This document shows positions 1 to 7,693 of a stretch of 64,000 nt of DNA, in pieces. The translations under genes were made by a program, and so were the position numbers. The notes beneath the pieces were generated by a model. That model had not been told where the DNA came from, did no database searches, and was given only the letters and a program-made list of their open reading frames with translations. The stretch's first letter is position 1, and each line of letters opens with the position of its first letter. Where the stretch lies: assembly GCA_022511465.1 (NCBI GenBank), contig JAFLRM010000012.1:1-64000 (forward strand). Reading direction: 5' to 3'. The stretch comes from Acetatifactor sp. (GTDB taxonomy: Bacteria > Bacillota > Clostridia > Lachnospirales > Lachnospiraceae).

Positions 1-53
1 GGGTTAGCCCCTCCGATAAACAGAGGGTAAGCCGCCCGGCTCTGGTTTCCCAT
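1..53 (-). CDS. Possible start of next phage tail gene (partial)
   Basis: Reading the minus strand past the tape measure stop, an ATG at 51-53 opens a frame that stays open for 17 codons to the window edge (begins MGNQSRAAYPLF). It lies where a distal tail gene is expected. The only other short frame between it and the tape measure, which follows a GGAG, stops after five codons. No clear ribosome-binding site precedes the ATG, so the start and even the gene are uncertain. Confidence 0.35.
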   Translation of the reverse strand, partial: MGNQSRAAYPLFIGGAN

Positions 54-124
54 GTCTCAATTATAGCACATATACGGCGCAGATTAAAGGACTAATAATT
101 TATTCCTGTGCCATAGCCACGCTC

Positions 125-2965
125 CTATGCAAGTTCAAAAGGATTGCGACCGTTTGTAGTTTGTCTTAGCTTTGCTTCGGTGATAATCTCATCAAATAAA
201 GTACGCCTGTTAATATTTGCCTGAAATCTATAAGTGTTGTTTCCTGAATTACCTCCTGCCTCTTCCCGGACAATCTTTCTCAGCAGACTTTCAGGTGCTT
301 CAATGTTGTTTCCACTCTTCTGGTCTCCTAGCACCGCCATAAATGGAGCATTGGGAGGAATGACCGCACCAGTGGCAAGGTATGGTATCTGTGGAGCGGA
401 TATGGTAGGAATATTGAAACCAAAACTCTTTCCGCCAAACTCTGGAATCCAACTCGGGATGTCAAAGTGTAAACTGTTCAGGGCGTTGATGATGGAGTTT
501 ATACCAGAAGTTATGCCGCTAATCATTCTGTTGATAAATGCTATGATGGAATTAATACTGCCTTTTATTGTATTCACAATTCCATTCCATATATTAGAAA
601 TAAAAGATTTTATACCATTAAACACATTGGTGACATTGCTTTTTATAGCATTCCATACGGTAGAAAGCGAGGTTTTTATATTGTTCCATACATAAGTTGT
701 AGTTTTTACAATATTATCCCAAGCACCTTTTAATACTGCAACAATAGCATCAAAGTTTCCGGTAAATATTTCTTTTATTCCATTCCATGCTCTATCCCAG
801 TCTCCAGTAAATATTCCAATAATAAAATCAAGTATTCCAGATAGTACATCCACAACACCGCCAATTACCTCTATAACAGTCTCAATTGCTGTAATTACTG
901 TTTCTCCAAGGAATTCTACTATGGGAGCAAGAGTAGGCATGATATTGTCGGCAATCCACTTGAATAAAGGATCTAACACGTTATTCCACCATAATTGGAA
1001 TGCTTCAGACAATTTATCAACCAACTCTCTGATTTTTTCCAGTGTCTCGCCCGCCGGACCGTCCATTACTTCTTGGAATTTCTGACCAATTTTTTCAAGT
1101 ACCGGCTTCATGTACTTTTCATATCCATTATGTATCCTTGTGAATATATCAACAATCCATTCTTTTGCGGAGTCCAAAGATGCAATGATGTTGTCCATTC
1201 CACCGGATTCTCGCCATTTTGCAATGCAATCAGAAAGTTTATTAAGAACATCTGTTATTAGTTCTAATCCAGCAACAAACGCATCCCCAACCCATTGTGC
1301 AATAGGCTGTAAGAAATTATCCCACAACCATTCGCCCAATGGCTTAAGTGTTTCTAACACTTCTACTAATACACCCAGAGCAGCGGAAAACAAATCAATT
1401 ACCGCTGGTAAGGCTTCTTCTAATGTCCATTTGCCAAATGGAAGTAGCACATTTTCCCATGCCCACGCTAGTCCATCTAAAATAAGGTCAAGCAAAGGTT
1501 GTAGTTTTTCAAGAAGCTTGTCCACCGACTGAAGCAGTGGCTCCCAGTTTAGGTTTTTAAACCATTCTGCGGTAGAAGTAGCTATTTGCACACCAAACTC
1601 AACAAACCTATCCTTAATTTGCTTAAGTTTGTCTACAATAGGTGCGCCGTACTTATCCCATGCTTCTTTCAGCGGTGCAAACATTTCTGATAGCGTCTGC
1701 TTTACCTTGTCCGCAAACTCTTTGATTTTGCTCTCAATGGGTACAGTTTCAAACATTTCCTGCGGAGTAGGTGATTGATAACCGCCGCTGGAAGAATCTT
1801 TATCCTCGGAGTATGTGCGTATTTCATCCAATCCAGATAAATACTTCTTTGCTTCTTTCGCGTTGTCTGCTGTCTCACCCAAACTGGCCGCATAGTCCTC
1901 CTGTACTGCTACCGCTTTAGTAAATGATGTTTTTCCGGTCAGTGCTGCAAAGAACATACCCACATAAGCAGCAGCCTGTGATAGCAGATTTATAAACCTT
2001 GTCAGAATCGGCTCAATCACCGTAAGAATCGGTGCAAATGCAGTGGCCAGACTATTCTTTAACTGTGTCATTGAGGACTTTAATGCGGATAAATGTGTGT
2101 TGGTCTCGCTGGAATACTGCGCCAGGTTCTGCATACCTTCTTTTACCGCACTATTGATTTTTCTGAATAATACAAGTAAACCGCTGATACCGAGGGTATA
2201 TTTCAGCATGTTTTTAAGGCCATTACCCACACCTTTAGTACTTTTGTTCAGACGTAGCATGGAAGCTCCTAGTTTTTTCATTCCGGATAAAAGCTTTCCA
2301 CCAACATACTTTGCCGCTTGCCCTGCAAACTCCGCTATTTTTCTAAATCCGCTTACAACTAAATTTACTGTTGCACGAGGAAGTTTTCTTATAGCATTTC
2401 CAAGAGCCTGCAGGATAGAAATAGGCGCATGAGCCGCACCAGACAGCGCCATAAGAACAGATTGAAACAGACCTACTTCTTGCGCGGCCTGCTGTCCGGC
2501 TTGAGCGGTATCTCTTTCAGCACTAACTGCTTCTGAAAGAGTAGCATTATATTGCCTTAGCGCTAATATAAGCTCTTGATAGGTCTTGTCGTATTCTTCA
2601 TATCCAAATCTCATCCCCTGAGCTTCTAATGATTTTAGATGTTCTGATATAGTGTCAATTTTGTCCTGAATAGTATCCAAAGAATCTGTGTTTACACCGG
2701 AAGACATTGCATCATTGATTATCTGCATTCCGGATTTGACACTTTCCGCTGCATTATCAATAGAAATTCTGATGGATTCGTTTTTTTCTTCCAATCCATT
2801 TGTCTCATTGGATTTGACTGTAAATACCGATTTAACAGCATCTATCATTTTACTGGCGGCGTTTGCCATCTTTCCAAAGGAGTTTTTTACGTTGACTTCT
2901 GCCTGCCTAAATCCAGTAGTATCTATTTTTGTATCAATAACTACAGAACCATCAGCTTGTGCCAT
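125..2965 (-). CDS. Phage tail tape measure protein
   Basis: A 946-residue protein expected to set tail length and to assist DNA passage in a siphovirus-like or myovirus-like tail. The N-terminus has the usual tape-measure opening (ATG GCA CAG, 'VVIDTKIDTTGF'). A central stretch of long amphipathic helices contains hydrophobic segments around residues 255-345 and 690-760. Tryptophan-rich repeats of the 'WNGIKE/WNAIKS/WNGIVN' kind occupy residues 760-860. The C-terminus carries the common 'LATGAVIPPNAPF' and 'APESLLRKIVREE' endings. It follows the chaperone-like gene by 5 bases, the standard order. The reading frame is intact. The family assignment is secure from layout and composition; the exact phage type is not shown. 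Confidence 0.93.
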   Translation of the reverse strand: MAQADGSVVIDTKIDTTGFRQAEVNVKNSFGKMANAASKMIDAVKSVFTVKSNETNGLEEKNESIRISIDNAAESVKSGMQIINDAMSSGVNTDSLDTIQDKIDTISEHLKSLEAQGMRFGYEEYDKTYQELILALRQYNATLSEAVSAERDTAQAGQQAAQEVGLFQSVLMALSGAAHAPISILQALGNAIRKLPRATVNLVVSGFRKIAEFAGQAAKYVGGKLLSGMKKLGASMLRLNKSTKGVGNGLKNMLKYTLGISGLLVLFRKINSAVKEGMQNLAQYSSETNTHLSALKSSMTQLKNSLATAFAPILTVIEPILTRFINLLSQAAAYVGMFFAALTGKTSFTKAVAVQEDYAASLGETADNAKEAKKYLSGLDEIRTYSEDKDSSSGGYQSPTPQEMFETVPIESKIKEFADKVKQTLSEMFAPLKEAWDKYGAPIVDKLKQIKDRFVEFGVQIATSTAEWFKNLNWEPLLQSVDKLLEKLQPLLDLILDGLAWAWENVLLPFGKWTLEEALPAVIDLFSAALGVLVEVLETLKPLGEWLWDNFLQPIAQWVGDAFVAGLELITDVLNKLSDCIAKWRESGGMDNIIASLDSAKEWIVDIFTRIHNGYEKYMKPVLEKIGQKFQEVMDGPAGETLEKIRELVDKLSEAFQLWWNNVLDPLFKWIADNIMPTLAPIVEFLGETVITAIETVIEVIGGVVDVLSGILDFIIGIFTGDWDRAWNGIKEIFTGNFDAIVAVLKGAWDNIVKTTTYVWNNIKTSLSTVWNAIKSNVTNVFNGIKSFISNIWNGIVNTIKGSINSIIAFINRMISGITSGINSIINALNSLHFDIPSWIPEFGGKSFGFNIPTISAPQIPYLATGAVIPPNAPFMAVLGDQKSGNNIEAPESLLRKIVREEAGGNSGNNTYRFQANINRRTLFDEIITEAKLRQTTNGRNPFELA

Positions 2966-2970
2966 TTACA

Positions 2971-3300
2971 TCACCCCCACCACTTTTCTGATAACTTTTC
3001 CAGCTTCTCAAAAAATTCAGTAAAGTTATCCCAACTAGGGGTAACGCCCTTTCCGAATGTTTTTTCACACGCTTTGTACCCAAACAGCTTATCAAAGGCA
3101 TCCATGATCTTTTTACAAGCCCCTTCAAAATCCGGCTCACCGCCTGCGGCCTCAATCTTTTCGGCTTTGTCAATTTCATCCTGATAGACTTTCAAAAATT
3201 TCTCATACCCTGATAGATAGCGCATGGGGTCAATTTTTAAAAAGCCATTTTTTACTTCAATGATTTTAATATCCTTTTTCGTTGCTCTGTATTTCTTCAT
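2971..3300 (-). CDS. Putative tail assembly chaperone
   Basis: A 109-residue protein starting MKKYRATKKDIK. This ATG is preferred over one 19 codons upstream because an AAGGAG lies 7-8 bases before it. It is acidic and helical and ends in 'LSEKWWG'. It sits directly upstream of the tape measure gene, where double-stranded DNA phages usually encode G/GT-type assembly chaperones. The function is inferred from position and size, not from a recognised motif. I could not confirm a programmed frameshift: the alternative frame on this strand (2952-3179) has no obvious slippery heptamer leading into it and looks like a shadow. Confidence 0.6.
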   Translation of the reverse strand: MKKYRATKKDIKIIEVKNGFLKIDPMRYLSGYEKFLKVYQDEIDKAEKIEAAGGEPDFEGACKKIMDAFDKLFGYKACEKTFGKGVTPSWDNFTEFFEKLEKLSEKWWG

Positions 3301-3332
3301 GCCTCTGCTCCTTGTCTCAAATTCCAGCAAAC

Positions 3333-3385
3333 AAAAAACGGAGTCAGCAAACATCAAATATACTTTGACGTTTACCGGCTCCGTT
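3333..3385 (-). terminator. Hairpin with T-run inside the tail operon
   Basis: On the minus strand AACGGAG pairs with CTCCGTT (3379-3385 with 3337-3343), with an inner imperfect stem of GTAAACGTCAAA against TTTGATGTTTGC. Six T residues follow. It lies between the small genes at 3407-3656 and the chaperone-like gene, so it would end or attenuate transcription inside the late operon. Confidence 0.55.
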
Positions 3386-3406
3386 CAGCCTTTAGCAAAT
3401 ACCGTT

Positions 3407-3544
3407 TTATTTGCCGCTCCTTATTTGTTTTTTCACTTCAAGAATAAGTATTCCGTTCTTATTCTTCTTGACCTCTGCCGTGTTTCCACGGTTTATAATT
3501 TGCATAATCATTTCGAGTATTTTATCTGTTTCACTGTCTTTCAT
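3407..3544 (-). CDS. Small phage protein, 45 aa
   Basis: A short frame beginning MKDSETDKILEM and ending in 'GILILEVKKQIRSGK'. An AGAGGA lies 5 bases before the ATG. Its start overlaps the end of the preceding 41-codon gene by 14 bases in another frame, which suggests translational coupling. The protein is highly charged and probably a short helix-strand fold ('NRGNTAEVKKNKNG'). I do not recognise a characterised family. Similar small proteins occur in phage late operons, but no function can be given. Confidence 0.6.
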   Translation of the reverse strand: MKDSETDKILEMIMQIINRGNTAEVKKNKNGILILEVKKQIRSGK

Positions 3545-3656
3545 CTTCTTCCTCTTTTATATTCGAGGCGCCCATCTTTTCATATATCTTTACCAACTCC
3601 CCAAATATTGCAAAAGCTATAACAATTAACAGTATCAGCAAAATGTTTGTAAGCAT
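3531..3656 (-). CDS. Small single-span membrane protein, 41 aa
   Basis: The ATG at 3654-3656 has a near-perfect AAAGGAG site 6-7 bases upstream. The peptide is one hydrophobic helix (about residues 3-20, 'NILLILLIVIAFAIFGEL') followed by a charged tail 'NIKEEEDERQ'. It precedes and overlaps the 45-aa gene. A holin-like or connector accessory role is possible, but nothing in the sequence decides it. Confidence 0.65.
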   Translation of the reverse strand: MLTNILLILLIVIAFAIFGELVKIYEKMGASNIKEEEDERQ

Positions 3657-3674
3657 ATTACAATCTCCTTTCTA

Positions 3675-4343
3675 TTATTCCTCGGACGTTCCGGGCTTGA
3701 CTGCCATTGCAGACATATTTCCAATGGCTTCATTGCTCAACCGCTCAAAATGTCCTTTGTTGATTCCCCACACGTCCGCGGACAAATCATCTGCAGACGT
3801 TGCTTTCTCGATCATGTCCGCAACCTGATTAAAGATATTTGTTTCCTGACTGCCGGCGGCTTTCGCCCTTGTGCCGTAAATCCGCGCCGCTGCATTGTCT
3901 ATCTTGTTTTTCTCGCAATAGTCGGAAATAAGTCTAAGCATGGTCGGATTGTTCACGTTTTGACTAACAAGACGGTCAACCTCATTATTATTTAATTTCA
4001 AGCCGGAATTTAAAAGCCTGATATTTCCATCGTCCATTCTATCACCGTTAGCGGAAAAGAAGTCCTCAATATGTTCCTCAAACTCTCCCCTGATTGCTGC
4101 AATATCTTCCTTTGTCCTTTTCTGCAGTTCGGCAACCGCTTCTTTATATTCCTTTTCAGCTTCAAGCCACGCCATTTTTCTGGCTGTTTTTCCGTACTCG
4201 CTCAAAGTGGCGTCTTTCTGGACTTCGTTCCATTGCTCTTTAGCTTTATTAAATTTTTGCTGCAGTTCCATTCTCTCGCCCGATGCAGATTTATGTATCT
4301 CTTGCAAGTCCTTTAAGTAACCCTCAAAATTATCATGTTTCAT
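3675..4343 (-). CDS. Coiled-coil phage protein of unknown function
   Basis: A 222-residue, highly charged protein. Residues 1-95 read as continuous coiled coil ('ERMELQQKFNKAKEQWNEVQ', 'ELQKRTKEDIAAIRG'). The rest is helical and includes an Asn-rich patch ('LKLNNNEVDRLVSQNVNNP'). The start overlaps the previous stop by ATGA, and an AAGGGA lies upstream. A scaffold-like role would suit the shape and place, but there is no capsid gene nearby and no scaffold signature, so it is left unnamed. Confidence 0.7.
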   Translation of the reverse strand: MKHDNFEGYLKDLQEIHKSASGERMELQQKFNKAKEQWNEVQKDATLSEYGKTARKMAWLEAEKEYKEAVAELQKRTKEDIAAIRGEFEEHIEDFFSANGDRMDDGNIRLLNSGLKLNNNEVDRLVSQNVNNPTMLRLISDYCEKNKIDNAAARIYGTRAKAAGSQETNIFNQVADMIEKATSADDLSADVWGINKGHFERLSNEAIGNMSAMAVKPGTSEE

Positions 4344-4600
4344 AACCTTAAATCCCTTTCTGCCGTCTTTGGCTGCATAATAGGTTTTGATTTCTCTCGC
4401 TGCGCCCTCAACGATTTTTGCACATTCCTTTGCAAACTCCGGATAATGCTTTTTGTAATCGTTGCATCTGGCAAAAATTCAATCTGCTCCAATGTCAGAT
4501 CACCATCTTTTATGCTGTGAGGGACAGTGTACCCCTTTGACGCAAACTCGTTGTAGGTGTTTTCATCACAAACAATGCCACATAAAACCTTGTTACTCAT
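4340..4600 (-). CDS. Hypothetical phage protein, 86 aa
   Basis: Start chosen at MSNKVLCGIVCDENTY because an AAAGGAGA lies about 12 bases upstream. The in-frame ATG eight codons earlier has no ribosome site and contains that AAAGGAGA inside its own coding sequence. The C-terminal third is basic ('SLQRNVQKSLRAQREKSK'). It is coupled by an ATGA overlap to the coiled-coil gene. No family is recognised. Confidence 0.6.
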   Translation of the reverse strand: MSNKVLCGIVCDENTYNEFASKGYTVPHSIKDGDLTLEQIEFLPDATITKSIIRSLQRNVQKSLRAQREKSKPIMQPKTAERDLRL

Positions 4601-4625
4601 TCCTTTTTCCGATCTCCTTTTCATA

Positions 4626-4859
4626 TCATTGTTTTATTGTTTCAGGGGGCTTTAACTCTCCCCTAGCACTCACTATCACGTCATCAATAATGAGCGCTGC
4701 CCGGTTTTTTTTCTGCAACCTGTCCAGCTCTTCCCGTGTGTAAGTCTCTTCTTGCCACATATAGCGCCCATCCGGTGTCTCCTCGGCAATGATAACTGGG
4801 TGACGGTTTTTCTCTTCCTGCTTGCGCTCGATAGCGACCAGCCGATTCTCAATGTTCAT
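4626..4859 (-). CDS. Hypothetical phage protein, 77 aa
   Basis: A small charged protein (MNIENRLVAIERKQ...). The N-terminus is helical, followed by 'GRYMWQEETYTREELDRLQ', a pattern common in small phage proteins that include a coiled segment. A GGGAG lies upstream of the ATG, and the gene overlaps the end of the previous one by 11 bases. Function unknown. Confidence 0.6.
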   Translation of the reverse strand: MNIENRLVAIERKQEEKNRHPVIIAEETPDGRYMWQEETYTREELDRLQKKNRAALIIDDVIVSARGELKPPETIKQ

Positions 4860-5130
4860 TCAACCCATCTCCCATGCCCGGAAAACAGGACAAAAGCTCG
4901 TCCAACTCTTTCAGGTTGCCTCCTTCGACAATTCTAAATTCCGGTAAACCGTAATAATGGATATTGTCCTCTGTGCGCGGCGGCTCTCTCATGCTCATAA
5001 GTTCGGAGAATGAGACACACCGACTTTTCCCATCCTCTGTCTCAATCTCGAATATCAGTGAAGACGGTTTCCGAGCTTCCAACTCTTCCAGCCTTTTAAT
5101 GAGTGATTTTGAGTGCAATCGTCCTATCAA
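4849..5130 (-). CDS. Hypothetical phage protein, 93 aa (TTG start)
   Basis: The frame begins with TTG at 5128-5130, which overlaps the preceding TGA stop (TTGA) and follows an AAGGAG by 8-9 bases, so a non-ATG, coupled start is likely. The N-terminus is a short helix ('SLIKRLEELEARK'), then a stretch with beta character ('LIFEIETEDGKSRCVSF'). No recognised family. Confidence 0.6.
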   Translation of the reverse strand: MIGRLHSKSLIKRLEELEARKPSSLIFEIETEDGKSRCVSFSELMSMREPPRTEDNIHYYGLPEFRIVEGGNLKELDELLSCFPGMGDGLNEH

Positions 5131-5588
5131 GTCACGCTCTCCTTTTTCGGCACTACCTGACCATGTTGCGGCAGTCTGCCTATAATTTTCCCAATTCTTT
5201 TCCAGCCCTCATCCGTTAACAACAATTCAAGTTCCGGATAATCAGAGAGCCACATTTCCTTGAAACGCTGCCTTTGCTCTGCATTATATAGAGTGTCGCT
5301 TTCGTCCTGGCTATGTAGGAATAACCATTCCTGGCATGACATCATAGAAAAACTCACATAATTATTTTCACAAGCCTTTAAAGCCCACTCAACAACCTCG
5401 CAAAAAGGCAAGTTATCAAACTTTTGGGGCGACTGATAACTGCCCTCCGGATAGTATTTCACTGTGACTTGATCTCTCATAATACTCCACGGCACAACCT
5501 CGAAAAATGGCTCATGCCGCAGCCGTTCTATTCTTCTGCGTTCTGCTTCCTGTTCAATCCGCAACAATCGCTTGTCTATTTCTTTCAT
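5127..5588 (-). CDS. Hypothetical phage protein, 153 aa
   Basis: Start set at MKEIDKRLLRIEQEAERR (ATG at 5586-5588). The frame extends upstream to 5657, but that extension would overlap the TerS-like gene and lacks a better ribosome site. The N-terminus is a charged helix; the rest has several aromatic and Cys residues ('YVSFSMMSCQEWLF') with no metal-binding pattern. It is coupled to the downstream gene by a 4-base overlap. Function unknown. Confidence 0.6.
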   Translation of the reverse strand: MKEIDKRLLRIEQEAERRRIERLRHEPFFEVVPWSIMRDQVTVKYYPEGSYQSPQKFDNLPFCEVVEWALKACENNYVSFSMMSCQEWLFLHSQDESDTLYNAEQRQRFKEMWLSDYPELELLLTDEGWKRIGKIIGRLPQHGQVVPKKESVT

Positions 5589-5628
5589 AACATCACCCAC
5601 TAATATTAACAAAAATTCACTAAAATTC

Positions 5629-5985
5629 TCATTCCATGTCTTTTTCAAGTGCCTCAATGCGCTTTAAAAGATCAAGTTCTGTTGTCCATGCCTTACATTG
5701 CGCAAATAAAACAGAAATGGCATTTACTCTGACTTGTGGGGAAACTGCCTCATTCTCAATGATACGCTTCAGAACGTCCACACCCTTGGACAAGGCCGTT
5801 TGCATCTTGGAAACTGCCGCCGCCACAAATAGCTCCTTTCGCTCAAACAGCACCTTTTGAAACTCCTCGTCTTTCCTGTATTTGTCAATCGTGCCTCTTG
5901 AAAGCCCTGTGTCCTTCATGATGTCCGTTATCTTGTCATATTTCAAAAAGGCATTTATCACTTTCTCCGGATATGATTTATTCAT
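5629..5985 (-). CDS. Phage HTH protein, small-terminase-like
   Basis: A 118-residue protein with an N-terminal helix-turn-helix ('ITDIMKDTGLSRGTIDKYRKD', about residues 18-39), then a long helical region ending in 'LDLLKRIEALEKDM'. This is the general layout of TerS-like packaging proteins: DNA recognition plus oligomerising helices. A GAGGGGGA site precedes the ATG, and it overlaps the upstream gene by 8 bases. The next gene is not a large terminase as expected, so a regulatory DNA-binding role is equally possible. Confidence 0.55.
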   Translation of the reverse strand: MNKSYPEKVINAFLKYDKITDIMKDTGLSRGTIDKYRKDEEFQKVLFERKELFVAAAVSKMQTALSKGVDVLKRIIENEAVSPQVRVNAISVLFAQCKAWTTELDLLKRIEALEKDME

Positions 5986-6328
5986 GCTCTTTCCCCCTCT
6001 CGTCCTGATCTCCCCAGACTTCCCGAGCGGTGGCGTTCAATGCTTCTAAGAAACCATCCTCCCCGTATTCCTCAGCCTGATCTTTTGAAAGTTCAGCTTC
6101 CATCCTTAAAAGCTGCAACATAACTTTTTGATTTTCCCTTATGCTCTTATCGCCGTCCTCGTCTTTCCATAATTCCGGGTGCCTGTTTTTTAGCCAGAAC
6201 GTCTGCGCCCGTACATCACCGGCAAGAGCTTTCCGGAGAAGAGCCTCCTCAACCTTCCGATCTATCAAATTCTCTACAGCTTCGGGAGATAATTTTCCAC
6301 TGTTAGATTTTCCCATGCTTCTCTTCAC
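5978..6328 (-). CDS. Phage protein with TerS-type FWLKNR motif
   Basis: About 116 residues. It has 'LLRKALAGDVRAQTFWLKNR' followed by 'HPELWKDEDGD', the pattern seen in many phage small terminase or packaging-associated proteins (FWLKNR.P..W.D). The rest is acidic helix. The first codon is GTG overlapping the previous TGA; an ATG four codons later (6316) is an alternative start. It precedes the HTH gene at 5629-5985, so the two together resemble a split small-terminase module. The large subunit is absent here. Confidence 0.55.
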   Translation of the reverse strand: MKRSMGKSNSGKLSPEAVENLIDRKVEEALLRKALAGDVRAQTFWLKNRHPELWKDEDGDKSIRENQKVMLQLLRMEAELSKDQAEEYGEDGFLEALNATAREVWGDQDERGKEHE

Positions 6329-6516
6329 TGTCCTTTCTTTTCTGCCACTTGTTCCAGTTCGTCAATAGCATTCAATATCCGCGTGCGCATGGACGGCTTC
6401 AATTCCTTAGCCATGATCCGGCTGAGGTAAACGGGCGTAACTCCCATCACCTCGGCAATTTGCCTATATGTAAGCCCTTTATCAGCGACAGTAATACGAA
6501 TGTCAAGATTTTTCAT
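6325..6516 (-). CDS. Small Cro/XRE-like DNA-binding protein
   Basis: 63 residues made almost entirely of one helix-turn-helix: 'LTYRQIAEVMGVTPVYLSRIM' at about residues 15-35. A strong GGAGGG lies 6-8 bases before the ATG. It heads the minus-strand cluster that contains the TerS-like genes, so it may regulate that block. The operator is not identified. Confidence 0.75.
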   Translation of the reverse strand: MKNLDIRITVADKGLTYRQIAEVMGVTPVYLSRIMAKELKPSMRTRILNAIDELEQVAEKKGQ

Positions 6517-6697
6517 TTCTTTTCCCTCCGCTGTTTTATTCTTGATTTTTCCTTACAAATTAAGTGTAACACACCGACTTCGAAAATTTGTATACACATT
6601 GCAAGACATGCTTGACAAACAGAAAAGGGACAATTTTCTCTGCCTTTCCGTAACAGTCCGCACCATCAATGTTAAATACTTCTAAATCGTTCAAATG

Positions 6698-6726
6698 TTT
6701 ACCTCTATTTCTTTTTGTGATATACT
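6698..6726 (+). promoter_or_regulatory. Promoter of the wHTH/membrane gene
   Basis: TTTACC at 6698-6703 and TATACT at 6721-6726 are spaced by 17 bases. This places a start just upstream of the AAAGGAG for the gene at 6748. Confidence 0.5.
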
Positions 6727-6747
6727 GCAACAAAAGGAGTGTTCAAT

Positions 6748-7137
6748 ATGATTCATCTCGACCAAAAACAGCACAATTTTTTAATTCATATTTCCAAATC
6801 AGGCAAAATCATATATAAAGAATTGTCCGATGAACAAATCAAAATTGCTAACTTTCTTGAAGAAAACAATTTAATAGACGTAAAATATGAGGCGCATCTT
6901 AAATATGATTGGGAAACCAGAAAAGCGGGGTATAACTTCGGAAAACGTCTTTCTGCGACTATCTCTGAAGCAGGAAAAGCATATCTTTCAGAGAAAAAGC
7001 ATCTTGCAAAAGAAAAATGGATTCCGTATATTATCACCACAGTTATTTCTGTTCTTGCTCTCATGAAATCATACGGTTTTGGAATTGATGACATCATTAC
7101 TTTATGTATGCAATTATTAAGGCAATCACCGCAATAA
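6748..7137 (+). CDS. Putative winged-helix protein with C-terminal membrane anchor
   Basis: 129 residues starting MIHLDQKQHNF; the AAAGGAG lies 8 bases upstream, so an ATG three codons earlier is rejected. Residues 1-85 look like a small winged-helix fold ('IAFLEENNLIDVKYEAH'-like helix-strand, then 'LSATISEAGKAYL' as wing and helix). Residues 94-115 form one membrane span ('WIPYIITTVISVLALMKSYG'). It is the only plus-strand gene in the minus-strand part of the prophage and has its own promoter, which fits a lysogeny-expressed accessory gene (moron). An exclusion or sensing role is a guess. Confidence 0.7.
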   Translation: MIHLDQKQHNFLIHISKSGKIIYKELSDEQIKIANFLEENNLIDVKYEAHLKYDWETRKAGYNFGKRLSATISEAGKAYLSEKKHLAKEKWIPYIITTVISVLALMKSYGFGIDDIITLCMQLLRQSPQ

Positions 7138-7180
7138 TCATCGGTATGTAAGGATGCCGTTCTGGAAAGCTCTTCTTCAA
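7097..7180 (-). CDS. Possible small membrane peptide, 27 aa (TTG start)
   Basis: A TTG at 7178-7180 follows a strong GGAGGTGA by 5 bases and opens 27 codons: a charged start (KKSFPERHP), one hydrophobic helix ('YIPMIIAVIALIIAYIK'), then TAA. It overlaps the tail of the convergent gene at 6748-7137 by 41 bases. The ribosome site and clear membrane helix argue for reality; the small size and TTG start against. Confidence 0.45.
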   Translation of the reverse strand: MKKSFPERHPYIPMIIAVIALIIAYIK

Positions 7181-7193
7181 TCTCTCACCTCCA

Positions 7194-7316
7194 TCAACTA
7201 AGAAAATATTTGATTGGCTTTTTAAGTTCTTTTGCAACCGCCATAAGTTTCTCCGCGCTGGACTTGTGGCTATTCCATTTGTAAATGCTACTTCTCACAA
7301 TGCAAAAAATAGTTCT
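7194..7316 (-). pseudogene. Truncated HTH regulator remnant
   Basis: Forty open codons without a usable start encode the second half of an XRE-type domain ('VRSSIYKWNSHKSSAEKLMA' then 'VAKELKKPIKYFLS'). A stop lies immediately upstream in frame, so the recognition helix and C-terminal helices remain while the N-terminal helices are gone. It abuts the stop of the next gene, as expected after a small deletion. Confidence 0.5.
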
Positions 7317-7619
7317 TTAAAATGGGTAACGCCCGCGCTCAATCAATTCTTTTCTAAATGTGTCAAGCGTCTTTCTCTGATAACCATAAAAATCTGTCCG
7401 GGAAATCATAATGTGTTTAATGTTCTCTAGTTTGTCATAAGAGACACCGCTGGTTATGCTGTAATACAGATCCTTGCTAATATCTACATTCACTTTCATT
7501 GTGCATTCAAGGAGTAACATTTCGTCCACCGAATCAAGCCGCCTGCAGAATTGCCGCAACTGCCTTTCTTCGTCAGGCGTAAAACCATAGTCACATAATT
7601 TAGTTTCTCGTACTCTCAC
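7317..7619 (-). CDS. Hypothetical phage early protein, 100 aa (GTG start)
   Basis: A GTG at 7617-7619 follows AGGGAGGT by about 6 bases and gives VRVRETKLCDYGFTPDEE. The frame continues upstream to an ATG at 7652 that has no such site and reads across the ribosome site. The protein has a helical core ('ERQLRQFCRRLDSVDEMLLL') and an aromatic C-terminus ('TDFYGYQRKTLDTFRKEL'). Position and size would suit a late-gene activator, but no family motif is recognised. Confidence 0.65.
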   Translation of the reverse strand: MRVRETKLCDYGFTPDEERQLRQFCRRLDSVDEMLLLECTMKVNVDISKDLYYSITSGVSYDKLENIKHIMISRTDFYGYQRKTLDTFRKELIERGRYPF

Positions 7620-7693
7620 ACATGATACCTCCCTTTCATGGCAGTATGGCATACAGGCACATTCGCTAAACGGAAAATCCTATTTCTGCTCAT

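Noticed and set aside
2952-3179. Alternative frame as a frameshift-encoded tail chaperone extension
   Set aside because: No slippery heptamer found leading into it, and its composition (basic, low hydrophobic content) looks like a shadow of the real frame.
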